NCBI RefSeq assembly: GCF_010727125.1
Contig: NZ_AP022564.1
Span: forward strand, 4,464,001 to 4,528,000
DNA length: 64,000 bases
Direction: 5' to 3'
Origin: Mycolicibacter terrae
GTDB taxonomy: Bacteria; Actinomycetota; Actinomycetes; Mycobacteriales; Mycobacteriaceae
Part shown: in pieces, positions 40,332 to 49,438 of the stretch
Layout: every line of letters starts with the position of its first letter
Position numbering within the stretch: position 1 is the first letter of the stretch
The notes under the pieces: model-generated
Databases searched by the model: none
What the model was told of the DNA's origin: nothing
What the model saw: the letters and a program-made list of their open reading frames with translations, nothing else
Position numbers and translations under genes: made by a program

Positions 40332-40365
40332 CAGCACCGGTTGCGCCTCGGCGCAGCCGGTGCTG
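40332..40365 (+). terminator. Hairpin after the small membrane protein gene
   Basis: Arms CAGCACCGGTTGCGC (40332-40346) and GCGCAGCCGGTGCTG (40351-40365) pair over 15 bp with one G-T wobble and a 4-nt loop, 18 bp after the stop, followed by ACTCGTTTCC. Confidence 0.6.
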
Positions 40366-41047
40366 ACTCGTTTCCGGGGGATCACCGGCGAGGGCGTGGG
40401 CACGCGGGTCGACGGCACGGCCGGCATGGCGGCGTGCAGCGGATGGCCTGAGGGAATGACGGTGGCCGGTGCTCAACGGTCGCCGGTGCTTCCTGAGCGG
40501 GCGCCGCGGGCGCTCAGCGAGCCGTCCCGCTGCCGCCGGGCCGGAAGAACGTACCGGCCTCCAGGTCGCCGGTGGCGCCGGGTGGCTACGGCCGGTGTTT
40601 CTGACGGCAGAACGCTTCCGATGCCAGTGCGGGGCAGGCAGATTAGTGGTAGACGAAAGTCCGCCTGGGTTGCCTGCCGTCGCCATCCGGCGGCGTTGTC
40701 GTCGGACCATCTTCCTGGGGCAAGGCTGAGTTCCTCCGACAAGGCGACAGGGGCCGTTGGCCAAGTCCGGAACGTGGGATGGGGATCGCAGGGGGTTGCT
40801 GGCCGGCGTGCGAGGTGGGTTACGAGCGCCCGCGGCACAGCGGGTATCGCCCCACTCCACGTGCCCTTCCGGGGCGCCGACTGGGGTCTTGGGCGGCGCC
40901 GGAAACGGCGGACCGTCGAGGGTAAGAATAATTGCTGGATCAAGTTAATAGCAGGATGGATTCGGTAGTTTTGCTTATCGCTCTCCCCTCGCAGAGATCC
41001 CATTGGCCTGTGATCCGGGGCGCCTGTGGCAGGAGTGGTTCTCGTAC

Positions 41048-41074
41048 TTTTAGTCCACGTACGGTGGACTAAAA
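41048..41074. promoter_or_regulatory. Perfect AT-flanked palindrome
   Basis: TTTTAGTCCAC and GTGGACTAAAA are exact 11-bp arms around GTACG. The shape (GC-containing stem flanked by A and T runs) fits either a bidirectional terminator or a dimeric-regulator operator. It lies about 430 bp upstream of the first PGRS gene. Confidence 0.5.
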
Positions 41075-41395
41075 ATTTACGCGACCGCAAGTTCCGCTGG
41101 CCTCGGGTGCGGCCGCGTCGCCTGCGGGTCGGTCAGCTGACGGCGGAGCGGCATCTCGAGCTCGGCTATGTCTGCCGGATGAAACCGCGTTGACCAGGCC
41201 GTATACCGCTGCGCAGGCCGACAAGGTGCGCTCCTGCAGCGGACTCAACACGAATTCTTTTTCTGAGAATTTTCCCGTTTCCTGAGAGATTTTCCCTCGA
41301 GGCGAAAGGACTCTTCGCCCTGGTGGGAGCAATATGGCCACGTCAGCGCCCATTGCCGAAGCGAAGGTTGAGTAGTCCGCCGAAATCCACTGGGG

Positions 41396-41423
41396 TTGAC
41401 GTAATAAGAATGAGCGTTAACCT
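41396..41423 (+). promoter_or_regulatory. Putative promoter of PGRS gene 1
   Basis: TTGACG (41396-41401), 16-bp spacer, TAACCT (41418-41423), a fair sigma-A-like pair. The same arrangement with GGGTTGAC occurs before the second and third PGRS genes, which supports its function. The leader to the start codon is about 57 bp. Confidence 0.5.
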
Positions 41424-41480
41424 AACTCTCCGCAGGGGTTGTTATGCCACCGTTATGTGCCAGCTAAGGGGAAAGCTTCA

Positions 41481-44400
41481 ATGTCTCGTCGTCGTCAGAG
41501 TGGTTTGTCAGGTCGTCGCAGCAGCCGGGTGGTTGGTGCTGGCAGTGCGGTGGGGGCGTTCCTCGCGTTCGGCATGGCCCCGTTGGCCGCAGCGCCGGAG
41601 GCGCACGCCGATTTCGACGACGTTCTGGTCGACCTGCTGGGGCAGAGCCTGGGTGACGCGGTCGCCGGTTTGGGCGCCAATCTGGGTGACCAGGGCGCCT
41701 GGGAGGTGGTCTTGGACCCGGGCAGTTGGACGGCCTTCTTCGACGGCCTCGGCAGTCAGGCCACCTGGGATGCGGTGCTGGCAGATCTGGATATGAACGC
41801 CGTTGGGGGCGCCGCTGATGCCACGCTGGCCGGTACTGCGGCAGCGTCGTTCAACTGGGGTGACATCAACTGGCTGATGCCGTTCGGTAACGGCGCGCCC
41901 GGCACTCCCGACCACCCGGACGGCGGCTCCGGCGGGTGGATCTTCGGCGACGGCGGCGCCGGTTGGGACTCCGACGGCACGGGCACGGCCCAGGGCATCG
42001 ACCCCGACGACGGGGGTAACGGCGGTCAGGGCGGCCTGTTCGGCGGCGACGGCGGGGCCGGCGGTAACGGTTACGACGGTGGTGACGGTGGTGACGGTGG
42101 CGCCGCTGGCCCGTTCTCCTGGTTCAGCCACGGTGGCGACGGCGGTAACGGCGGCGACGCGATCACCGCGGGTCGCGATGGTGGTGCCGGTGGTGCCGGT
42201 GGTGACGCCGCCCAGTGGGGTCTGTTCAGCACCGCCGGTAATGGTGGTGACGGCGGCGTTGGTGGAATCGGTGCCGCGGGCGTGGCGGGCAGCGTCGCCG
42301 GCGCTGACGGCACCAACGGTGGTGTCGGTGGTAAGGGCGGCAACGGCGGTGCCGGTGGCAAGGGCTCGTTCTCATTCGGCACCGGTGGTAACGGCGGTGC
42401 GGCGGGCGACGGTGGCGTGGGTGGCAACGGTGGCGATGGCGCCGATGGTTCGGCCGGCACCGCTGGTACGTCTACCGACGTCGACGGTGGCAACGGCGGG
42501 GCAGGTGGCAACGGCGGGAACGGTGGTGCCGGCGGCGCGGCAGGCACTGTCGGAGCCGGTGGCGCGGGTGGCCTGCTGTTCGGCCATGCGGGTAACGCCG
42601 GTGCTGCGGGCGTGGCAGGTGCGCTAGGCGACGGTGGTAACGGTGGCGCCGGTGGTGTCGGTGGTGCCGGTGCTGACGCTAACGGTGCGACCGGAGAGGC
42701 GGGCGTCGACGCTACGGCCGGCAGTGGTTTGGCTGGCGGTATCGGCGGGGTCGGAGGTAACGGTGGTGTCGCCGGTAACGGTGGTGAGGGTGGTAAGGGC
42801 GGCGCCGCCGGGTCCGGGGCCAACGATGGCACGGCCGGCGCAGGCGGCAAGGGCGGTGCCGGTGGTGACGCCAACGGTGGCACCGGTGGGGCCGGCGGTA
42901 TGGGTGCCGGTGGCGGTACCAACGAGGCCGCCGGCAATGGCGGCGACGGCGGTGCCGGCGGTAAGGGCGGTACCGCCGGCACCGGTGGGGCCGGCGGCGC
43001 AAACGGCGACGGCGTCGGTACAGGTGCGAGCGGCGCGGATGGTTCTTCCGCGGGCGGTGCGGGCGGCGTCGGCGGCCAAGGTGGCAAGGGCGTTGGCTTG
43101 TACGACACCGACGGCGACGCCCAGGCCGGTGGCACGGGTGGCACCGGCGGCATGGGCGGTGCCGGCACGAACGGCAGCGTCGACGGTGATGGCGGCAATG
43201 GTGGCGCAGGCGGCGACGGCGCCGGTGTCGGCAACGGTGGCAATGGTGGCAGCGGCGGTGCCGGCGGAGCCGGTGCCCAAGGTGCCGTGAGCGGACCGGG
43301 CTACGGCGGTGGCGGTGGCGGCGGCGGTGGCGGCGGCAGCGTCTTCGCCGATGCCGCCGCAACCGCGACCGGCACGGCAACTGGCGGCGACGGCGGTACC
43401 GGTGGTGCCGGTAACCTCACCGCGGCCGGTGGGCACGGCGGTACCGGCGGCCAGGGCAACATCTCCGCGTTCGGTACGGGCAGCTCGGCCGACGGCACCG
43501 CGACCGGCGGCAACGGCGGAAACGGCGGCACCAACGGCGGCACCGGCGGTGACGGCGGCTTGGCCGAAATCCTGGGTGGCTACACGAGCACCAACAGCGT
43601 CGCGCACGACGCCACGGCCGTCGGCGGAAACGGCGGTGACGGAACCAACGGCGGCACAGGAGGTTCCGGTGGCGTCGGCTACGTCGAAGCAGTCGGCGAC
43701 AACACTGACGCGACCGGTACCGGCACCGGCGGTGACGGCGGTGACGGCGTTGACGGTGGCGCGGGCGGAAACGGCGGCGAGGGCGTCGTCGACGCCGGCT
43801 ACGGCTGCGCCGGGGTCGGTCCTTGCCCCAGCCCCACCCCCGACGCCACCGCGGACGGAACCGCCACCGGCGGAGCGGGCGGCACCGGCACCGGCAACGG
43901 CAGCCAAGGCGGTAACGGCGGCAGCGGTTCGGTCATCGGTTTGAACGGCGGCGACGGTAGCGGCACCGGACTCGGCGGCGAGGGTGGTGACGCCACCAAC
44001 GGTGGCACCGGCGGCGACGGCGGCCGAGGCTGGATTGAGGCTGTCGGCACCGACAGCAGCGCCAAGGGCGCAGCCACCGGCGGGGCCGGCGGGGGCGCCA
44101 ATGACGGCACCGGCGGCGCCGGTGGTGACGCCACGGTGCTAGCCACCGACGGCGGTTCGGCTACCGGAACCGGTGATGGCGCGACCGGCGGAGCCGGCGG
44201 CGGCGGCAACAACGGCGGGACCGGCGGCGACGGTGGAGCCGGTCTGGTTTCGGCGAACGCTGGCAGCGCGACGGGTGCAGCCGGCGGCGGCGCTGGCGGC
44301 GGCGCTACCGGAACCGGAAGCACCGGTGGGGACGGCGGTGACGGCACACTCTCCGCTGACGATGCAACCAGTGCCGCTACCGGTGTTGCTGCCGGTGCCG

Positions 44401-47400
44401 CGGGCGGCGCCGGCAGCAACGGCGGTGCGGGCGGTGACGGTGGCGCCGGGCTCATCGATGCGAAACTGGGCGGCAGCGTCACAGGTGGTACCAGCACCAC
44501 GGCCACCGGCGGCATCGGCGGCAACGGTGTGAACGGCGGCGCCGGTGGTGACGGCGGTAGCGGCGAGATCACCACCACCGGTGGCGATGCCGCGACCGCG
44601 GGTGGTACGTCGTTCGGTACTGCCGTCGGTGGTGCGGGCGGCACCGGCACCGACAGTGGCAGCACGGCGGGCAACGGTGGTGCCGGAACCATCCGAAGCG
44701 GCTACCAGCAGACCTACCTCGGCCAGGGCGGCCCCGCTGGTACGGCCAGCGGCACCGCGACGGGCGGCATCGGTGGCGACGCCACCGGCGGCGGCACCGG
44801 CGGCAACGCCGGCTCCGGCGGGGTGATCGCCGGCGGCACCGGATCGACGTCCAACGGGACCGGCATCGGCGGCAACGGCGGCAATGGACTCGACGGTGGC
44901 ACCGGAGGTAAGGGCGCCACCGGGCAGATCACCGTCTTGAACAGCGGATCGCACGCCACCGGTACGGGCCACGGCGGTAACGGCGGCACCGGCACCGGTG
45001 AAGACAGCAAGGGTGGCGACGGCGGTACCGGTTGGGCTCAGGCGCTGAGTCAAGACAGCACCATCACCAACGCCAACGTCACCGGTGGCGATGGCGGTGA
45101 CGGCAGCAACGGCGGTATCGGCGGTGCGGGCGGTACCGGCGTGATGCAAACCGCCGCGGGCCCGGGCAGCCCCGGCACCAGCGGCGCCAACAGCAGCATT
45201 ATCGACAGCACGGTCAGCGGGGCCCGAGGTGGCGACAGTGACACCGACGGCGTCACCGGTGGCGGCGGCGGTCGCGGCAACCTGGTGACCGGCAGCCGAT
45301 CGGTCGACACCACCGGCGGCGACACGATCGACGGCGTCACGGTGCACGGTGGTGACGCCGTCGGTACCCAGGGCGGCACCAGCATCAACATGCTCGCCAT
45401 GAACGGCTCGACCATCACCGATTCCCAGGGGCTCGGCGCCGACGCAGGTTCCGGCTATACGCAAATGATTGCCAACCATGGAGCCGCCATCTCCGACAGC
45501 AGCGTGGCCGGAGGCACTGGCGGTGGTGGGATTGCTGCCGGCCAGGCCACCATGACCGCAGACGGAGCAGGCAGCGCGATTTCGGACACGCACATCACCG
45601 CCGGTAACGCCGGCAGCGGCGGCGCGGGCGGAAACACCTCGGCCACAGCCACCGACGGCGCGACCATCTCGGACAGCTCGGCGCAGGCCGGCAACGGCAG
45701 CGACACCGCTGCCGGCGGCAAGGCGGATCTCTCCGCCGACGGTGCCGGCAGCAGCGTGACCGGCGGCGATGTGAGCGGCGGTAACGCCGGCGCGGGCGAC
45801 GCCAACGGCGGCGTCGGCGGCAAGGGCGGCGATGGCCTCATCGGGGCCAGCCAGGGCGGCACTGTCAGCGACGCCACCGCAGCCGGCGGTGACGGCGGTG
45901 CCGGCGCCAACGGCGGCCACGGTGGCACCGGTGGTTACTCCGAGGTCACCGCCGGCCTGCAAGGCGGTACCGGTGGCAGCGCCACGGGCGACGCCTCCGG
46001 CGGCGACGGCGGCAGTGCGGATGGCCTTGGCAGCTTCGGCGGTAACGGCGGCAGCGGCAATATCCAAGGAGGCTTCCTCCGGCCCGGATATGGCGGGAAC
46101 GACGGCGCGGCCAGCGGCACCGGAACCGGTGGCGACGGCGGCAACGCCGACGGCGCCGGTAGCCACGGCGGTAAAGGCGGTACCGGCAGTGTGGTCGCCG
46201 GCGGCAGTGGCGCGGTAGCCGACGGCGCCGGCATCGGCGGCAACGGTGGCAACGGTTCCACCGGCGGCACCGGAGGCAACGGCAGCGCCGGTCAGGTGGC
46301 GGCGCTGAACACCGGCGCCCATGCCAGCGGCACCGGGCAGAGCGGCAACGGCGGCGACGGCACCGGCTCGGGCAGCGTGGGTGGCGACGGCACCATCGGC
46401 AATGTCCAGGCATTCGGTCAGAACAGTCAGGCCGACGGCACGGCCACCGGCGGTGACGGAGGCGCGGCCGGCAACGGCGGCCACGGTGGCACCGGCGGCC
46501 AAGGCAGGATCGTCGCTTGGGGCAACGGCAGCATCGCCACCGGGAACATCGCGACAGCCGGTGCCGGCGGCGACGCCTCTAACGGCGGTTCCGGGGCTCT
46601 CGGTGGTCAGGCGTATGTCTGGGCCGGCGATCCAGGTTCGGGCCTTGGTGACCCGGCCAGCGGGGGCACCGTGACCGGCAGCACCGCCATCGGCGGCACG
46701 GCGGCCGGCCTCAATGGGGGTATCGCCGAAGTGCAAGCGGTCAACGGCACGATTTCCGACAGCTCCGCGATCGGCGGCGACGCCGGTGCGGGCGGCTTCG
46801 GTGGTTACGCCACCGTCAGTGCCACGAACAATGGCGCTATCGCCGGTAGCGATGCGACTGCCGGCGACAGCAGCGCGGGTGGCGTCGGTGGTGCGGCGAC
46901 AATCTCCGCCGACGGGGCCGGCAGCTCAATCGCGGGCAGCGACGCCACCGCTGGTAATGCGGGCAGCGGTGCTGACGGTGGCCACGCCTATGTCACTGCG
47001 AACAACGGCGGCGCCATCACCAACAGCCCCGCTGCCGCCAGCGATGGCACCGACACCGCCAACGGCGGCAACGCTGATGTCACTGCCGACGGCGCGGGGA
47101 GCTCCATCGCGGCCAGCTCCGCAACAGCCGGTAACGCCGGCGTGGGTGATGCCAACGGCGGCACCGGCGGTGCCGGCGGTGCGGCGGGCATCACGGCCAC
47201 CAGCGGTGGCCAGGTCGCCGACACCGTCGTCAAGGGTGGTACCGGTGGAACTGGCACCGATGGCGGTCAGGGCGGCGCGGGCGGCAATGGCGTCGTGAAC
47301 GCTGAAAGCGGCGGTCAGGTCACCGCCAATGCCGACAACGGCGGAGCTGCGAGCACCGTGACCGGCGGGGCCGGTGGTAACGGCGGCAACGGTGGTACCG

Positions 47401-48080
47401 GCGGCACCGGTGGTAACGGCCTGATCGACGCGCAGCATGACGCCACCGCGTACGGCGATGCAACCGGTGGAGCCGGCGGTGCCGCCGATGGGGCTGCTAG
47501 CCAAGGGGGTAACGCCGGAAATGGCAACATCTGGGCCGGCCGTCCTTACGTGGCCTACACAGGTGGCCTGTCGCACGGCACCTCAATCGGCGGCGACGGC
47601 GGTGCCGCGACAGGCGCCGGCTCGCACGGTGGCAACGGCAGCATCGGAAGCATTGGCGCCACCGGACCGAACGCTGAGGCCAGCGGATCCGCAACCGGCG
47701 GTACCGGCGGTGCCGGCGTCGACGGCGGTCAGGGCGGCAACATCAGCTACCACGCGCCGACGCAGATCACCGCGCTGGGCCCCGACGCTAAGGCCACCGA
47801 CGTCACCGCCGTCGGCGGCACGGGCGGCGAGGGCATCGGGGCTGCCGGTGTCGGCGGTGATGGCGGCTACGTTCATGTAGGCGCGGACAATAGTGTGGAT
47901 AACCCCGGTGGCAGCTCCTGGACCGACGGTTCGGCCACGGCCGGGAATGGCGGCAACGGCGACGGTGTCGACAACAGTGGTCCCACAGGTACCGGTGGGT
48001 CCGACGACATCATCAGCGGCCCCGGGGTTCACGTCACCGGTCAGGACATCAACCTGCCGAGCGGTACGAACGCACCGTAG
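41481..48080 (+). CDS. Giant PE-less PGRS protein 1
   Basis: 2,199-aa glycine/alanine/asparagine-rich protein. ATG 41481 is set by AAGGGGAAAG at 41466-41475 and by the match to the start of gene 2. A signal peptide with an Arg-rich n-region (GRRSSRVVGAG) and cleavage after EAHA (43) replaces the PE domain. A ~95-residue module follows (VLVDLLGQSLGDAVAGLG to INWLMPFGNG), then PGRS repeats. Residues ~195-255 include FSWFSHGGDGGNGG and AAQWGLFSTAGNGG, shared by all three paralogues. The second half mixes GGxGGx repeats with Ser/Thr/Val-rich blocks such as SADGAGSS and ISDSSA, typical of beta-helix repeats. Related proteins are surface exposed and can bind calcium; export without a PE domain implies Sec or Tat rather than ESX-5. 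A perfect hairpin follows the stop. Confidence 0.85.
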   Translation: MSRRRQSGLSGRRSSRVVGAGSAVGAFLAFGMAPLAAAPEAHADFDDVLVDLLGQSLGDAVAGLGANLGDQGAWEVVLDPGSWTAFFDGLGSQATWDAVLADLDMNAVGGAADATLAGTAAASFNWGDINWLMPFGNGAPGTPDHPDGGSGGWIFGDGGAGWDSDGTGTAQGIDPDDGGNGGQGGLFGGDGGAGGNGYDGGDGGDGGAAGPFSWFSHGGDGGNGGDAITAGRDGGAGGAGGDAAQWGLFSTAGNGGDGGVGGIGAAGVAGSVAGADGTNGGVGGKGGNGGAGGKGSFSFGTGGNGGAAGDGGVGGNGGDGADGSAGTAGTSTDVDGGNGGAGGNGGNGGAGGAAGTVGAGGAGGLLFGHAGNAGAAGVAGALGDGGNGGAGGVGGAGADANGATGEAGVDATAGSGLAGGIGGVGGNGGVAGNGGEGGKGGAAGSGANDGTAGAGGKGGAGGDANGGTGGAGGMGAGGGTNEAAGNGGDGGAGGKGGTAGTGGAGGANGDGVGTGASGADGSSAGGAGGVGGQGGKGVGLYDTDGDAQAGGTGGTGGMGGAGTNGSVDGDGGNGGAGGDGAGVGNGGNGGSGGAGGAGAQGAVSGPGYGGGGGGGGGGGSVFADAAATATGTATGGDGGTGGAGNLTAAGGHGGTGGQGNISAFGTGSSADGTATGGNGGNGGTNGGTGGDGGLAEILGGYTSTNSVAHDATAVGGNGGDGTNGGTGGSGGVGYVEAVGDNTDATGTGTGGDGGDGVDGGAGGNGGEGVVDAGYGCAGVGPCPSPTPDATADGTATGGAGGTGTGNGSQGGNGGSGSVIGLNGGDGSGTGLGGEGGDATNGGTGGDGGRGWIEAVGTDSSAKGAATGGAGGGANDGTGGAGGDATVLATDGGSATGTGDGATGGAGGGGNNGGTGGDGGAGLVSANAGSATGAAGGGAGGGATGTGSTGGDGGDGTLSADDATSAATGVAAGAAGGAGSNGGAGGDGGAGLIDAKLGGSVTGGTSTTATGGIGGNGVNGGAGGDGGSGEITTTGGDAATAGGTSFGTAVGGAGGTGTDSGSTAGNGGAGTIRSGYQQTYLGQGGPAGTASGTATGGIGGDATGGGTGGNAGSGGVIAGGTGSTSNGTGIGGNGGNGLDGGTGGKGATGQITVLNSGSHATGTGHGGNGGTGTGEDSKGGDGGTGWAQALSQDSTITNANVTGGDGGDGSNGGIGGAGGTGVMQTAAGPGSPGTSGANSSIIDSTVSGARGGDSDTDGVTGGGGGRGNLVTGSRSVDTTGGDTIDGVTVHGGDAVGTQGGTSINMLAMNGSTITDSQGLGADAGSGYTQMIANHGAAISDSSVAGGTGGGGIAAGQATMTADGAGSAISDTHITAGNAGSGGAGGNTSATATDGATISDSSAQAGNGSDTAAGGKADLSADGAGSSVTGGDVSGGNAGAGDANGGVGGKGGDGLIGASQGGTVSDATAAGGDGGAGANGGHGGTGGYSEVTAGLQGGTGGSATGDASGGDGGSADGLGSFGGNGGSGNIQGGFLRPGYGGNDGAASGTGTGGDGGNADGAGSHGGKGGTGSVVAGGSGAVADGAGIGGNGGNGSTGGTGGNGSAGQVAALNTGAHASGTGQSGNGGDGTGSGSVGGDGTIGNVQAFGQNSQADGTATGGDGGAAGNGGHGGTGGQGRIVAWGNGSIATGNIATAGAGGDASNGGSGALGGQAYVWAGDPGSGLGDPASGGTVTGSTAIGGTAAGLNGGIAEVQAVNGTISDSSAIGGDAGAGGFGGYATVSATNNGAIAGSDATAGDSSAGGVGGAATISADGAGSSIAGSDATAGNAGSGADGGHAYVTANNGGAITNSPAAASDGTDTANGGNADVTADGAGSSIAASSATAGNAGVGDANGGTGGAGGAAGITATSGGQVADTVVKGGTGGTGTDGGQGGAGGNGVVNAESGGQVTANADNGGAASTVTGGAGGNGGNGGTGGTGGNGLIDAQHDATAYGDATGGAGGAADGAASQGGNAGNGNIWAGRPYVAYTGGLSHGTSIGGDGGAATGAGSHGGNGSIGSIGATGPNAEASGSATGGTGGAGVDGGQGGNISYHAPTQITALGPDAKATDVTAVGGTGGEGIGAAGVGGDGGYVHVGADNSVDNPGGSSWTDGSATAGNGGNGDGVDNSGPTGTGGSDDIISGPGVHVTGQDINLPSGTNAP
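45931..46520 (+). repeat. 590-bp block shared with PGRS gene 2
   Basis: Encodes about 196 residues, from GGYSEVTAGLQGGTGGS to GGQGRIV, nearly co-linear with 51581-52170 in gene 2, including the non-repetitive landmarks SGNIQGGF, GSVVAGGSGAVADG and DGTIGN(V/I)QAFG. The block sits at different depths in the two genes. Confidence 0.75.
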
Positions 48081-48117
48081 TCGCGGCGGTTGGAAGTTTC
48101 GCAATAGATCGATATGC

Positions 48118-48152
48118 CACGTGCGGCCGGGCAAACAGCCCGGCCGCACGTG
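48118..48152 (+). terminator. Hairpin after PGRS gene 1
   Basis: Perfect 15-bp stem CACGTGCGGCCGGGC/GCCCGGCCGCACGTG with a 5-nt loop, 37 bp after the stop, followed by TCGGTCTT. Confidence 0.75.
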
Positions 48153-48359
48153 TCGGTCTTGCGCCTGCTGCCGCGGTGCGGGAGCACCTCGGCAACCGGC
48201 GGTCGCAGATTCCCGCGGTACATGAATAGGCCCGCCAACGGCTCGCCGTGAGGGTCGCTACCACTCGCGTTCCGCCAGCATTCGGTTCCACCGGAAAGTT
48301 TGCTGGCCGCGCGTGCCCTCCTCCCCCCTCACTCCCCGTAGATCCCGCCGGCAGCAACG

Positions 48360-48983
48360 GTGGACCCACCGGGCAGATGTGGCGGCGGCACTTGTCGCGG
48401 CAGGACGGATATCGAAAGCGCCAAGACGACTACCGGCTTCGGCGACACCATCGGCGGCCCCGGCGGGACGGCGAGCGGTACGTCGACCGGCGGTGCGGGC
48501 GGCAGCGCCAGCAACGGCGGCCACGGTGGTACCGGTGGCAAGGCCAGCATCGCCGCCGGTGGCGAAAACGCCGTGGCCAGCGGCACATCTCAGGGCGGCA
48601 CCGGCGGCGAGGGCGATGGCGGCCAGGGCGGCAACGCCGGAACCAGTCGGGTTACCGCACTGGGTGAGAACACCACCTCGACCGGTGGCAGCGCTACCGG
48701 CGGCGACGGCGGCACCGGTTCCGGCACCGGCAGCACCGGTGGTAACGGCGCCGACGGCAACATCGGGGCCGCGCTCACCAGCGCCGGCAGCTCAACCGAC
48801 CAGCCGACCGCCAACAACAACACCGTCGTCGGCGGCAGCGGCGGCCTGGGAGGCAGCGGTCACACCGGCGGCAACGGAACCGAGGCTGATGTGTATTCGG
48901 TCAACAACGGGAGTAACTCGGCGTGGCCTAACCCGAACAACGACCAAACGGTTACCGGTGCCAATGGGGCGGACAACCCGTGA
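48360..48983 (+). pseudogene. PGRS C-terminal remnant
   Basis: About 190 residues of PGRS-like sequence (from roughly 48420, TGFGDTIGGPGGTASG, to the end GANGADNP). There is no signal peptide, no N-terminal module and no ribosome site. The ending resembles that of gene 2 (GLNGTNNP), so this appears to be the natural 3' end of a gene whose 5' part was lost, perhaps by recombination between repeats. Upstream, the +2 frame contains DPAGSNGGPTG, which may be a frameshifted piece of the same gene. A hairpin follows the stop. Confidence 0.6.
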
Positions 48984-49001
48984 CCCGATAGCCCCTCAAC
49001 C

Positions 49002-49030
49002 CTGCGGCCGGTCCTTGCGACCGGCCGCAG
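49002..49030 (+). terminator. Hairpin after PGRS remnant
   Basis: Perfect 12-bp stem CTGCGGCCGGTC/GACCGGCCGCAG with a CTTGC loop, 18 bp after the remnant's stop, followed by TGGTTTTC. The next 400 bp up to the gene 2 start codon hold only the gene 2 promoter region. Confidence 0.7.
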
Positions 49031-49348
49031 TGGTTTTCAGGCGGTACCCGGGCCGGCGCGAGGCACCACATTTCCCCCACGATGAGGATGCACCCCCAGC
49101 GTTCTGATGCCACTGATGGCCAGTGGGCCGCTGACCTTACGTTTTCCTGATAAACACTCCTTCGTGCGGAATGGCATACCGTCCGCCAAATCGCCACGGT
49201 AGTCCACCGTCAACCCCGGCGATAGGCACGGTTCCTGAGAAATAGGCGACCAGTTGTAGTCGAAGCCGAGTGTCGTGATCACGTTCAACGGGGTCTCTAC
49301 CAGCAGAGCCGCCGCCAAGTCGGAGGGGTCTCCGGCGACGGAAAAGGG

Positions 49349-49377
49349 TTGACTGCCTCAGAATTACTGCTTACCGT
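49349..49377 (+). promoter_or_regulatory. Putative promoter of PGRS gene 2
   Basis: AGGGTTGACT with the TTGACT hexamer at 49349-49354 and TACCGT at 49372-49377 (17-bp spacer). It corresponds in position and flanking sequence to the elements before genes 1 and 3. The leader is about 60 bp and AT-rich. Confidence 0.45.
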
Positions 49378-49438
49378 GTTTTAACCAATTCGCATAGAAT
49401 TCGTTATACGAACTATATGTTCGACTAAGGAGATTGCC

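Larger units (their letters stand above)
40314..41480. other. About 1.2 kb without a convincing gene
   Basis: Open frames here (e.g. 40473-41090 -, 41069-41353 -) have arginine- and proline-rich translations without family resemblance or good ribosome sites. The first ~600 bp is GC-rich and may be decayed coding DNA. From about 40920 on the sequence becomes more AT-rich and contains the palindrome at 41048-41074, repeated TTTCCTGAGA-like stretches near 41250-41290, and the promoter-like element of the first PGRS gene at 41396. Confidence 0.5.

Noticed and set aside
40473..41090. 205-codon open frame on the - strand upstream of the PGRS cluster
   Set aside because: Arg/Pro-rich translation with no recognisable domain and no ribosome site, in a region where several frames are open by chance.
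41481..41610. PE domain at the start of the PGRS proteins
   Set aside because: No PE-type ~90-residue helical hairpin or YxxxD/E secretion motif; instead an Arg-rich signal peptide with an Ala-x-Ala-type cleavage site is present.
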